A stretch of DNA of 64,000 nucleotides, from contig OX421499.1 of the NCBI GenBank assembly GCA_949126835.1, positions 22,816,990 through 22,880,989 of the forward strand, given 5' to 3'. Shown in pieces: positions 34,232-44,900 of this stretch. Under the pieces are notes generated by a model. The model was given only the letters and a program-made list of their open reading frames with translations, was not told where the DNA came from and did not search any database. This stretch comes from Anisus vortex (taxonomy: Eukaryota > Mollusca > Gastropoda > Planorbidae). The position numbers and the translations under genes are program-made. Every line of letters starts with the position of its first letter. Within the stretch, counting starts at the first letter, position 1.

Positions 34232-35398
34232 TTTTTTCCACCCCACAAAACATCTAGAGTTTCACTTGAAAATTTGTCAGTTTCACTCATATTTTCTGAC
34301 AGTTGTCTATGTCTTATCTTACCGGTATATATTACAGATGCTCCTTCTCTAAAGAAGATTATTGGGTCCGTGGTCCAAGTCTAGTATCTTTATTAATGTT
34401 TTAAATGATGTTACCTACTGTTTTTCCTGGTTTGTTCTGGCAACCCATTCCATTCTCAAATGCCACTCTCTAAGAATGAGTACTTGTATGCATTTGTTCT
34501 CGCATAAGGAAAGTGTTTTTGTCTTTAAGTTTATCTGATCATTGTAACAGGTTGTTATTGGGTTGCATTTCTACATTACACTTTAATGCCTTATGTCAAA
34601 TGAGAAACCTGTGGATCTCAATTTCTAAGGTAGGTCACCTGAGTGTTTAAATTTAAAGTAATTCTTAGAGCAGAAGAGAAATAGTCTCTACTTTTACCTT
34701 GTGGTTAAAACTATTAAGAAATGTTAGGTCTACAAAAAGCATTTTACAGGACAAATCAAATGTGTAATTTTTCATTGAATTTATATATTAAGGCCATTGT
34801 GGACTTGTCGTCAATAGCGAATACATCATACAGCAATGAAGAAATAATGTACAAGTAATTTTATGTTTATCTGCATTCAGAGTTATTATTCTGCAATAAA
34901 CTTAAGCCAACAAATACCATTAGGAATAAGTGTCAAACAACAAAATAGGGCTTGCAAGCACTTATTTCTTTGTAGCAAAATTTCTTTAAATCTATTATGA
35001 AATGCTCTTTTTAAATTCAAAAAATTATTTGAATTTTATACATTATTTTTAAATAGTTTATATGCTGACTGATAGAAAATATATCTTATGCATATCTTCT
35101 TGTGTTTTTAGAAAACATTAGATTTGATGGGTATATAATAACAACATTCTAAACAAATAAAAACATTTTGAATAGTGTAGATAATAATACAAAAAGTTAT
35201 TTAAAAAAAAAAACAAAGCAAAAAAGAAACATTATTAACTGTAAATACAACTTTAATAAAAATTGAAAAAATTGATCAAATCTAACATTCTTTCTTATAA
35301 AACAGTATGCAATGTAATTAGTCAATTAGAAAAGTGCACAATTTAACCAGCCAATTAGAATTGTGAACAGTTGAACTAGTCAATTAAAACTGTGCAGT
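34232..35398. other. between SINE and GLMN stop codon
   Basis: Contains a copy of the short dispersed repeat (about 34310-34385, acagatgctccttct...agaagattattg) and the GLMN 3' UTR at its right end. A typical poly(A) signal near the stop was not identified with confidence. COQ9 exon 1 was not found here. Confidence 0.45.
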
Positions 35399-37270
35399 TT
35401 AATTAGAAGCGGTTCTCTGTTGATCAATAAGCTCTCCAACTCGACACAAAAGACTGAAAATTATATGGTGAGTATTTAATGCTCTTTCTAACAATGCAAG
35501 TTTCTCTTGTCTCCCCAGTCCTGGCAATGTCACCCCGCCCACTGAGACAGATACATCGGCACCTCTGTTGGTGTTACTGTCCACATCTTTACCACTCTGA
35601 ATGTTGCTCAGCTCTAGCTGGTAATGAGCTTTACTAAGGTCAAGCCCTAGCCGGAGAGGGCAAAGGAAGTCATTTTCAATAGCTGACAGCACATCCCAGA
35701 AGCCAGCCAAATTTCCAGCCTTAGGATCAGCAATGACCAAAAAGCGTAGAAGGTTTAAGCAGGATATGATCTGATCTGAGTGTTCAAGCATATCTGTAGT
35801 TTCTTTTTCCGGCAATGCTAGAGCCAGTTTTAATATTCTATGAAGTCTCTTTCCAGTAAAATAATTCTCTGAGGAATTAACTCCCATTTCTTTGTTTTTC
35901 AACTTTCTCAGCTGTTCTGCAATGTCATTTTTCAAGAGAGTCACTGTGTATCCCTTCATGCCCGAATGGGAAATAGTTGAGAGAATAGTCTGATAAATTT
36001 GATATCGTCCAGACCCATTAAATCTGCAGACAAACATTGGGAGAATTTTTGTGGCTAGGGTCCTGTGATCTCTCACAGGACAGTTTATCATGATGTTAAT
36101 GATATCATTGAGAACGCTCATATACAATGAATTGTCCAGATGTTCTGCAGTAAAGCAGTTTATCTCCACCAAGCTGACTAGCCTGTCACACAACAAAAGG
36201 CCCTTGAAGTTGATAGGATAGTTAGTGTTCTGTAGCAAGAGACTTATGACATCTAAATGATGATCCAAAATGTATTCATGTCTGTAGATAAAAGGCAATT
36301 TGTCTATGCCCAGTTGTTCAACATATACAAGGTATACAAGGCAAGCTGAAGCAAGGGGTGTTACCTCCATTTTAAAATCCCATACCTCACAAACATCAGT
36401 CACCTTTTTGCTCATCTGTGATTGGTTGTCAGTTTTTCCAACCGGGGGTACATCAGCTTTTTTCATCTGAAGCTTGGCATTTTGTACAAAGCGAAAGAAA
36501 TTGAATTCCAATTTACACAAAAGTTTAACAGCATATTCTGCACAGGCTCTACTGTCTGATTTAACCTTGTCAATCAAAGGGTCATAGGTAAGGATGAGAT
36601 AACAAAGAGGTTGGTCAAAAATTGTTATTAAATGCTTTTTGAGCACCAATGCTTCCTGCCTTGCTGCTTCCGATAAACTTAGTAAACCAAAGTCTACTTT
36701 CTCAATGAAAGGTTCCAAAAATTCCAAAAAAGGTTGCAGGTTATCAGCCAAACGCACAACAGTTTTATCAAGATGGAAAACCTTAATTTCTTTCCCTTCC
36801 AGCTGGACATTATCAGGAAGAGGCAGAGACTTTATGTGAGAGGAAACTGTCCCTAAAGTTATGTCCAAAGAATGAAATAGTTTTGATGGTATTCTCAGTA
36901 TGGTTATCTGGATAAGCGGGAGAAAGCACTTAAACTTTGTATCATCAATAAAGTTGTCTATCTGTTCGAGCAGGGCCAAGAGAATTTCCTTTGGGTTGCC
37001 AACCTTCACAATGTAAAGAAGGCAACGACTACAGACATCAAAGAACCCTGGGTCACTTTCATTCATGTCTGATGATATACATGATCCCAACTTTAAAATC
37101 AGCTCCCAGAATATACTGTCCTCTTTAAGCTTATGCTCAAGGATGTATGTTTTCAAACTCTTAGAATCTCTTTGTTGAATGCATTCTATTATTTGTGCCA
37201 AAAGTTTCTCTGGGTCTGTAATTTTTTCTATAATTGGAGGCTCCAGCTCAGCATTTTCAGGAGCCCACAT
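35399..37270 (-). CDS. GLMN: GLMN, glomulin, single uninterrupted exon
   Basis: A 623-residue protein; the vertebrate protein is about 594. Glomulin binds the RING protein RBX1 and blocks E2 access, restraining cullin-RING ubiquitin ligases. It is an all-helical, HEAT-like repeat protein. Identifying stretches are CLLYIVKVGNPKEILLALLE near the N-terminus, then HSGMKGYTV, YFTGKRLHRILKLALALPE (about 470), DQIISCLNLLRFLVI, FWDVLSAIENDFLCPLRLGL and DLSKAHY (about 548) in the RBX1-binding C-terminal half. The start is the first ATG (37270); an in-frame TGA lies about 60 nt upstream. A ttttag acceptor upstream (about 37337) suggests a spliced non-coding 5' exon. No intron interrupts the coding region, unlike the many-exon vertebrate gene. 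Confidence 0.93.
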   Translation of the reverse strand: MWAPENAELEPPIIEKITDPEKLLAQIIECIQQRDSKSLKTYILEHKLKEDSIFWELILKLGSCISSDMNESDPGFFDVCSRCLLYIVKVGNPKEILLALLEQIDNFIDDTKFKCFLPLIQITILRIPSKLFHSLDITLGTVSSHIKSLPLPDNVQLEGKEIKVFHLDKTVVRLADNLQPFLEFLEPFIEKVDFGLLSLSEAARQEALVLKKHLITIFDQPLCYLILTYDPLIDKVKSDSRACAEYAVKLLCKLEFNFFRFVQNAKLQMKKADVPPVGKTDNQSQMSKKVTDVCEVWDFKMEVTPLASACLVYLVYVEQLGIDKLPFIYRHEYILDHHLDVISLLLQNTNYPINFKGLLLCDRLVSLVEINCFTAEHLDNSLYMSVLNDIINIMINCPVRDHRTLATKILPMFVCRFNGSGRYQIYQTILSTISHSGMKGYTVTLLKNDIAEQLRKLKNKEMGVNSSENYFTGKRLHRILKLALALPEKETTDMLEHSDQIISCLNLLRFLVIADPKAGNLAGFWDVLSAIENDFLCPLRLGLDLSKAHYQLELSNIQSGKDVDSNTNRGADVSVSVGGVTLPGLGRQEKLALLERALNTHHIIFSLLCRVGELIDQQRTASN

Positions 37271-37560
37271 TTTAAATATATTTTGTGTTACTCTGATAGA
37301 ATAGAATATTTCTTTCTTGACTTCCTTTCAGAAAATACCTAAAAGAAAGTAATAAAAAGGGAATAAAATGTTTATGATTGCTAGATTTTACCTTTTTTTT
37401 AAAATAATTGCGCTATTAAAATAAAACAAATTAACTACCCTAAGCAGCTGGGAGACGCAAAGGGATTCATTCATTCCGAACCGCAAGCCGCTGAAAGCGC
37501 CAAGTTTATTTCGCGGTGTTTCTGCATTAGTTCTTTAAATTTTAGTCCAAAATTTATAGT
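37271..37560 (-). promoter_or_regulatory. GLMN 5' UTR and presumed promoter
   Basis: On the minus strand, a possible non-coding exon ends at cttagg|gtagtt (about 37440). A polypyrimidine tract and ttttag acceptor follow near 37340. A GC-richer patch lies at 37440-37530. A short upstream frame beginning ATGAATGAATCC would not extend into GLMN. Confidence 0.4.
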
Positions 37561-38669
37561 AATCGACAGAAAGTTTATTTACAAAATTGCTTTAGATTTC
37601 AAAGCATAAAATTCTTAGTTTCTGTGCTAAATTTCGGTAAAAATAAGCAGACAAATAATCATTTTCTTCCCGTTTTCGGAAAATGTTTCGATTGCAAACA
37701 TTATCTTGTTTGAATAAATACTACTCAATTTCATCTTGGATTTATTATGTTCGTTTTTGGATATACTTTATAATAATTATGAGTGAAAGCTATAAATTCA
37801 TTTAGAGAAAATAGAAATAGACGTAAATTTCAATTTTTTTTCTCGTCAATTTTTTTTAAAAAAATCATATTTCAACATACATTATTGTCTAAACCAACAA
37901 ACCAAGAAATTAACTAACTTTCGATTCTATTTATCTTATACAAAATTCATTTCCCTACAAAATGGTAAAATTGTTTTAAAATCTATCAACACACACTCGC
38001 ATGCAAAAAACAGAACACACTTTAAATTTGGCCACAGCTGTTTTTTTTACTGCTTTCAATTCGGTAGTTAATCAGTTAAAATGCAAACATAAAAATTGTA
38101 AAAAAATTATTTTATGTTTTATAATTTTAAATTTTTTTTTATTAAAATTACATTTTAAGCAATCATAAAATATTTTTATTCCCTCCATTGACATAGACTC
38201 AAAGACAAATAAAAAGGTAGTTTCAAATAGCAAGAGCCCTTAAACAAGAGATTTTATTTCTAAAAATACTACAGATAACAAACAATCAGTTTAATAAAAG
38301 AATATTTTTAAATATGGCCCTTTCTTTTACATTACAAGTTCACAATATATAATTGGATCTTTACTATCAACAGTTGGCTTTTTGAAAGACAACTAATGTA
38401 AACATTTAGTTCTTCGTGTCAGTAACTATAAAGAGAGCCCTTTTTATGGCAATTAATGTTAGGTATAAAGTCTATAAAAAGACCAAGAGTAGTTAATATC
38501 CAGTAAAGCGCCCATATTACTGAGTTAGACTATTTATTACATGACTGTATTCAATTAGTGTATCTACAGTTACTTTTTTATATATTGCACTTTTTGTGAA
38601 ATTCTTTATTTTTCAATAGAAGTGTGCCATTTGTAGGTATTTTTATTAAATTAAAATTAAATTAAAAAT
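37561..38669. other. intergenic AT-rich stretch
   Basis: No coding sequence and no recognised repeats; many A and T homopolymers. Confidence 0.5.
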
Positions 38670-38879
38670 TGGTTACTTATATAGCGCTTCTATCCATGCT
38701 ATTTTAGCATGCTCAGTGCGCTCTGTAAACACAATGCTGCCTGCTGGCGCAAATATGTTTACAGGCCCAAAACTCCTGCAGGGCGACAGGGATCCGTCGG
38801 CGGCCGGGCTAGAACCCGCGACCTGTCAGATGGTTTTGGTTGACAGTCCGGTGATCTAACCGCTAGGCCAGCCGGCTTC
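38670..38879 (-). mobile_element. tRNA-derived SINE, family 2, minus strand
   Basis: Read on the minus strand it starts with a tRNA-like head (gccggctggcctagcggtta, B-box-like cgggttctagcccgg). It continues with ggatccctgtcgccctgcag and ends in agcatgctaaaatagcatgg and tatataagt. The same units are at 54929-55185 (plus) and 57560-57820 (minus). Confidence 0.82.
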
Positions 38880-39345
38880 AACATTATACACTAGACTATA
38901 GTAAAAATTTCAATTATATTTCCTTAAATAAGCCTTTGTAAAGCTGATATTCAATTTTGAACCTAATATAGGCTACTTGGCTAACATTACAATTTTTGTT
39001 TAACATTTTGCTTAAACGTTCTAAATATAGACCCAGTTCTGTGTAACCTTGATATTCTCTGCTTTAGAAAATGGAAAGATAACAGGGTTGGTGACCCTGG
39101 CTTATAATTAATTTTAACCTTTTTTTAAAAAAATGTTATCTTTGAGGTCTTTTTGTTTTATGTTCCTATCTAGGCCAATATATTATTTATTCAGTCTGAA
39201 TTTTTATGTCACATAGCAAACATACTCAATTACTTTTTAATGCATAATCATAATCTATTTGATATTTGAAAACTTCATGTCTAATTACAATTCTGGCAAA
39301 TGGCGCCTCCCAATAGATAGTGACTTCTAACATCCTTTTCTCCAG

Positions 39346-41074
39346 GAAAATTTGTTTCGCGTGGAGCTTTTGATTACCGGTAATGTCTTGAAAAGAGCGG
39401 CAGACCATTTTCCTTGAGAATTTTTTTTTTTTAAGAGTCATTTTTCCTGTGTTTACATTTGGATCGTGACATCACACCCCTCTCCAACTAGATACATTAC
39501 ACAATTGCAGCTCCACCGACGTAAATTTTCAGTCGGAATTTCTTAGAACTGATACCGAAAAAATAACAAGGGACGAAAGAGCACAAAATATAATACAAAA
39601 TCTAAATTGTTACCATATTTCATACAAAATAGCAAAAAAAAAAAACAAATGCTATTCAAGACTAATTTAGAACCACTGAGAAACATGTTGAAGTGTACCT
39701 TAAGCTTGCGCCACATCACTACCTGTTCAAAGTCATGTGATATGTCAAAAAGAGACAAATTGCCAAGTTGACTTTCTACAGCCAACTAAAAGATGGGTTC
39801 TTCAAAAAACTACAAACCTATCCTAATATAGAAACTAACCAATACTAACCATTAAAAAAACTAAAAAGCTTACTAACCGATACTAGCTAAAAACCACCAG
39901 TAAAACTACAAAACTAATCCTACCATATTGACCATAGACTAGCCTATCATATCTATGGAAAAAATCTGGTCCGGGAAATGTTGGAGCAAGGAGTGTGTGT
40001 GAAGTTTGTGTATGTGCGTTTGATATTATGGCATGGGATAAAAATAAATTTAAAAAACAAACAGACGTAACACTGCTTTTATTTACAACACAAAGTTCTC
40101 AAGGGAAGTAACAATATTTCATTAAAACATGCAAAACTACCGGCTATACTTTGGTTTAACTGCCTCACGGAGTTTTTCTAAGTGCCATATATCAATTTAA
40201 AGATCTTTTTGTCCTGAATACAACAATCTAGGTTTTATTGAGCGGTTCCATTTGTGTGATTTTTATTTAATGTTGAAAATTTTGTAATTTTGCACGTTTT
40301 ATTAAAAATTGTTACTTCCCTTGAGCTTTTTGTGTTCAATTTTGTTACGTCCCTTTGATTTGTTTATTTTTATTTATTTTTTCTTTTATCCCTATACTAT
40401 AATATCAAACGCACACACTCCATGTACCACGCGCTTCTCGGACCAGATTTTTCCCCACTATCGGTTAGTTTCTAAGCTTTCTAAGTATTTGTTAATGATT
40501 ACTATCTGTTAGTTTCCAAGCTTTCTAAGTATTTGTTAATCATTATTATAGGTTAGTTTCTAAGCTTTCTAAGTATTTGTTAATGATTACTATCGGTTAG
40601 TTTCTAAGCTTTCTAAGTATTTGTTAATGAGTAGTATCGGCCAACCTGGCCATATCTTGGGACAGGAAGTAGTAATCTAGAAAAGCACATGGCACGCATG
40701 CGCAAAAAGAGACGAGGACACGATGTGGTCTCAACAAGTAACAATAGGATTTTGTGTCGTTTTGTGTTATTTCATATGATATACGGTAAGAATAATTTTA
40801 TTTTTGTATTCATTTTGTGCTATTTTGCCCCTTTTCCCTTTTTGGTATCGGTTCTAAGAAATTCCCACTGTAAATTTGAGTAGCGGAGCTATTGATCATT
40901 CTGTCTTAGGAAATCGCCAGACATGGTGTTTCATGGCTGTGTGACGTCACAAGCCTTTGGTAAACACAATGGAAATGAATTTTTTTTTCGATGAAAAAAT
41001 TTTTTTTTTCCATTTTCAATAGTCTGCCGCTCTTCCTATGACACTTATCAATAGATCCAAGCGAAAAAAATTTC
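39346..41074. repeat. large imperfect inverted-repeat structure
   Basis: An outer pair (39346-39411 and 41010-41074) shares agcggcaga in inverted orientation plus flanking similarity. An inner pair is stronger: 39959-40138 is matched in reverse by 40284-40452 (for example aaaatctggtcc with ggaccagatttt, and caagggaagtaac with gttacttcccttg). It looks like a foldback element inside an older inverted repeat. A third copy of the outer block lies in direct orientation at about 41270-41400. Confidence 0.65.
40459..40634 (+). repeat. four tandem copies of a 44-bp unit
   Basis: The unit starts tatcggttagtttctaagct and ends ttgttaatgattac. Four copies with few differences are followed by a partial tatcgg. 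One degenerate inverted copy lies on the other side of the foldback near 39867. Confidence 0.9.
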
Positions 41075-41900
41075 AGTTGGAATTTTTTAGAACCCTACTT
41101 TTCGTGAGGCAGCTGAACCAAAGTATTACCAAATTACCAAATAATCATTAAATATAAAATCACAGCAATGGAATCGCTTAACAAAACTTAGATTTTCGTA
41201 TTCAGGACAAAAAGATCTTAAAGGCGATTTAGAAAAATACCTTGAACCAGTAACCCTTTTAGCCTCTTTTATTTTTGTCATTGAAAATGGTCTGCGGTTT
41301 TTCCTTTGACTTTGACACTAATTTCACTAATCAATAATCAATAATAGCTCCACGCGAAATATTATCAGTTCAGTTGGAATTTTTTTTAGAACCCTACTTT
41401 AACTTAATAAGAGTTAAAGAATTACCAAATTGTATATATTATATAGACTAATATGAACATGTAAATAAATGCCATTATTATTTATTAATAATAATAAACA
41501 TAATACCTCCGGAAATTACTTGAGATGAAATCTTAACGAAATTACGAGTTATCAAACAAACTGCCATGTTGTTTTCTTTCAGTTTTCTGTTTTGCAGTTG
41601 TTTAACAGCATAGCAGTAAGTTGTAACCACTGATCTATAAAAAGAAAAAAAGATCAGTGGTTGGAAAAAAAAAATGCAACGGTAATATATTTCTTTTCGC
41701 ATAAGCTAATCAAAGGCCAAATTATCTTAATTATTCATTGGTCTCAGTCTGGAATCTAATTATTTTAGTAATTTTAAATAATACATTTTTTTTTTAATTA
41801 GGCTTTCCGTTCTAAAATTAATATATATTAAGCTATTTTTAGTAACAACTCAAGTTGATGCAGGGCTATCATTTTAATAGTGAGCCTGCTTTGTTTGAAA
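41075..41900. other. upstream of TMEM231, repeats and presumed promoter
   Basis: The left half holds a further copy of the ccacgcgaaat...cagttggaatttttt repeat (41270-41400). The right half is AT-rich and must contain the TMEM231 promoter; no clear motif is seen. Confidence 0.4.
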
Positions 41901-44900
41901 ATGGCGATCTACGAGATATTTTCTCACCCCGAGTTACGGCGTTATAAGACTTCAATTATCTCAAAAGCTACGCTTTTGATGTTTTTGATACTAATAGTGA
42001 CATTTATTCCACCTTTGATCATCGTGTATAGAAGCTATGGTTTGTTCAATTATAGGAAGAAAAAAGCCTCTACTAAATAAAATCGAATTCAACATGTTAA
42101 ATCTTGCACTATTTATTTTTATAATTTATCACTAGATTAGATACTAGATCTAGATCTAGATCTAGGCCAATTTAAATATTATTAGCCTACTCTGCTATTA
42201 GATTAGACTATTTGCATGATTTTTTAAAAACTCCTTCTATATGTTAGGTTTTATTAACCCAACTGAGAGAGAGAAATTTTTTTTAAATAAAATGTAGGCC
42301 TATAGGCTATACTATAGGATAGGCCCTACTTACACAGTAGGCGAGTAGGAGGCCTATTAAATTTAGATTTTAGAGCAATGCATTTAACTCAGGATAAAAG
42401 GAGTAGGGCCTGGGCCTATCCTATATCATGTATATCCATTACAAAAAAAAACACACAAGCGTTTTACAAACGCAAATCTAGTTGCAAGACACTTTTTTCA
42501 TAAAAAATGTTTTAAAGAGGAAATTTAACAAAAAAAAATGTGCTTTTTATTCCATAGAAAATTTTAAATTAAAAAAAAATTGCATTCATTACTGCTTTTC
42601 CCCTGTTCCATTTTTAAATATCCCTTTACGGCTTAGACTGACAGTCTCATATCTGTGATTAAACGGAATGTCTTATTGAGACTTGGTTCTGGGCCCCAGA
42701 GTTTTTAACTTGCTGGGTGACACCACCTATACCTCATTTCAGGCTTCTATGTGGAGTGGCACAGTTGCAGGATGTAGTCTGGCTTTTGCAGTCCATTTCC
42801 GATTAAGGGGGTCAAAAAAACATTGAACAATGCAAAATACAAAACAATTTAAAACTCTATGCACAGCTAAGCATAGGACACAATGCATTTTTGTGTAGAA
42901 GAAGCCTATCTAACATAAAAGATGTAATGCTAATTTGTAGCAGTATGGTAATTTGAGAGCATATATATCTGTCACATAAAAAGAAAATTATCAAAGTATT
43001 TATCCCAAAAGCACATTGATTATATTTTCTATTTTTATTGCCATATTTAGGATTTTGGTTGAGAGATGGAACATACAGAGAGCAGCCAAACGTAGCATTC
43101 AAAAAAGAGTTCATTTTGCAAATAGATTTAGGGAATCAAGTTAGCCCAGCTGTGTACAGTACATTTCATCAATATAATCAGCTTATGCAAAGTCAGCTGC
43201 GTATTCCAATAGTTAAAGTAAGTGCCAGCCTATCAACTCCAACCAAAATCTTTTAGGAATGCAAGTTATTGACCAAACAGATTCTGTGAAGGTTTTTCAT
43301 TGTCTAACTATGATAGTCATTTATTTATTTTTTCTAGGCAAGAGAGGATGACACAAATGGGGATGGTAAATATGATGTGCTCAATTTAGATTTGGAGATT
43401 CCTATGGATGGAGCAGATCAAGTTAATGGAGTCAAGCTTTTACTTTTCTTCTATTACAAATTAAGAGTAAGACATAAACTAATGTTTGTAAAAAAAAAAG
43501 GTTTGATAAAAAATACCTAGCAATTTACTATCCTTATCTAAAGTTTCCTATATATGAACTCTAACTTGTTTGTTGCTGTAATATTTTTTTTTTATGTTTT
43601 AGTACCCATTGTTAAACTATAATGAAAGATATGAGTACCTTTGATCTATCTATAAGGCATGGTCTGTTAATCTTTGGTAATTATTTACTTTGATCACACA
43701 GAAATTTTCACAATTCCATATGGAATCTCTTGGGTATATTGAGTATGTTTCTCCCACTCCTGGTGCTAGTCTCCACGTTTTCAGCGACTTGAGACTGAGA
43801 CAGAAACAGCTACTTGGACATAAAGGCACTGATACCAGATATAATGTAAGTTGAAGTGGTTAAAAATAATAATAATATTTATATAGCGCTGCCAACAAAC
43901 ATAATGTAAGCTCAGAGCGTGTTTAGCATACAACAAAGAACACGGATATTACTCTAGGCTAGGTGACAGAGCTAATTGATGATTTAAAAAAAAGAGAAAT
44001 CAAATAAATGTAGCATTAACTGACCCAACCCATAAGTAAGACAGTAAAGGTCTAAAGCATGTTAAATGTTATCTAAATTAAATATTGAAATAATGAGTTT
44101 TTAAGTTCTTTTTGAAAGTAACAGTAGAGCTTGTTTGCCTGAGTTGAAAGGGACCGGATACTGAGAAGGCTCTAAGGCCAACGGCCGTCAGAGAGAAACG
44201 GGGCTCTTCCAGAAGCGATGAGTTGGCAGAATGAAGTGTTCTCTGCGGGACATATGGTGTGATTAGTTCCTTGAGATAGGATGGAAACTCATTTTAAAAA
44301 ATGCACTGATGGCCACATTATACTCAATTCTGGCTTTCACGGGGAGCCAATGGTTGTAGTAATAGTGAAGAAGGAATTTGATTCTGATTCAAATTAGGAT
44401 TTCTAATTCATTCAGTGTGTCACCAGCTTAAAAGTCATCCTGCTTTAGCACTAAATTTCTTGTAGAAGATACTTGAATTGGCTTTTGGGGGGGGGGGGTC
44501 TTCTGCATGCAATTGAATATCTCTATGGTCTGGCACAGACCCTTGGTGTAGACATATCCTCCCAAGAACTGAATAAAAAATAAATTATTTTTAAAACTAA
44601 TACCCAATCTTTTTCTTTTACTCTAGATCATAACATTTAAATATTTTTGTACCATTTATTAAAAAAAAAAGATTAAGATACTATTCAAAACATTTTAAAT
44701 ATTTCTAGTAATAAATCATTTATTTTTTCTTAGTTTAATCTAGTGAATACAAATAATTGCTTTTGCTTAAATTAATAGTTTGTTCTAAACCTAAATTTTC
44801 CTATCTAATAAAAAAAAATGGAATAGTTGACATTATTTAGGGGGTGTTTAGCTTGAATCTTTGATGATTTTTAAAAGATATCAATTTTGAAAAGGTTTGA

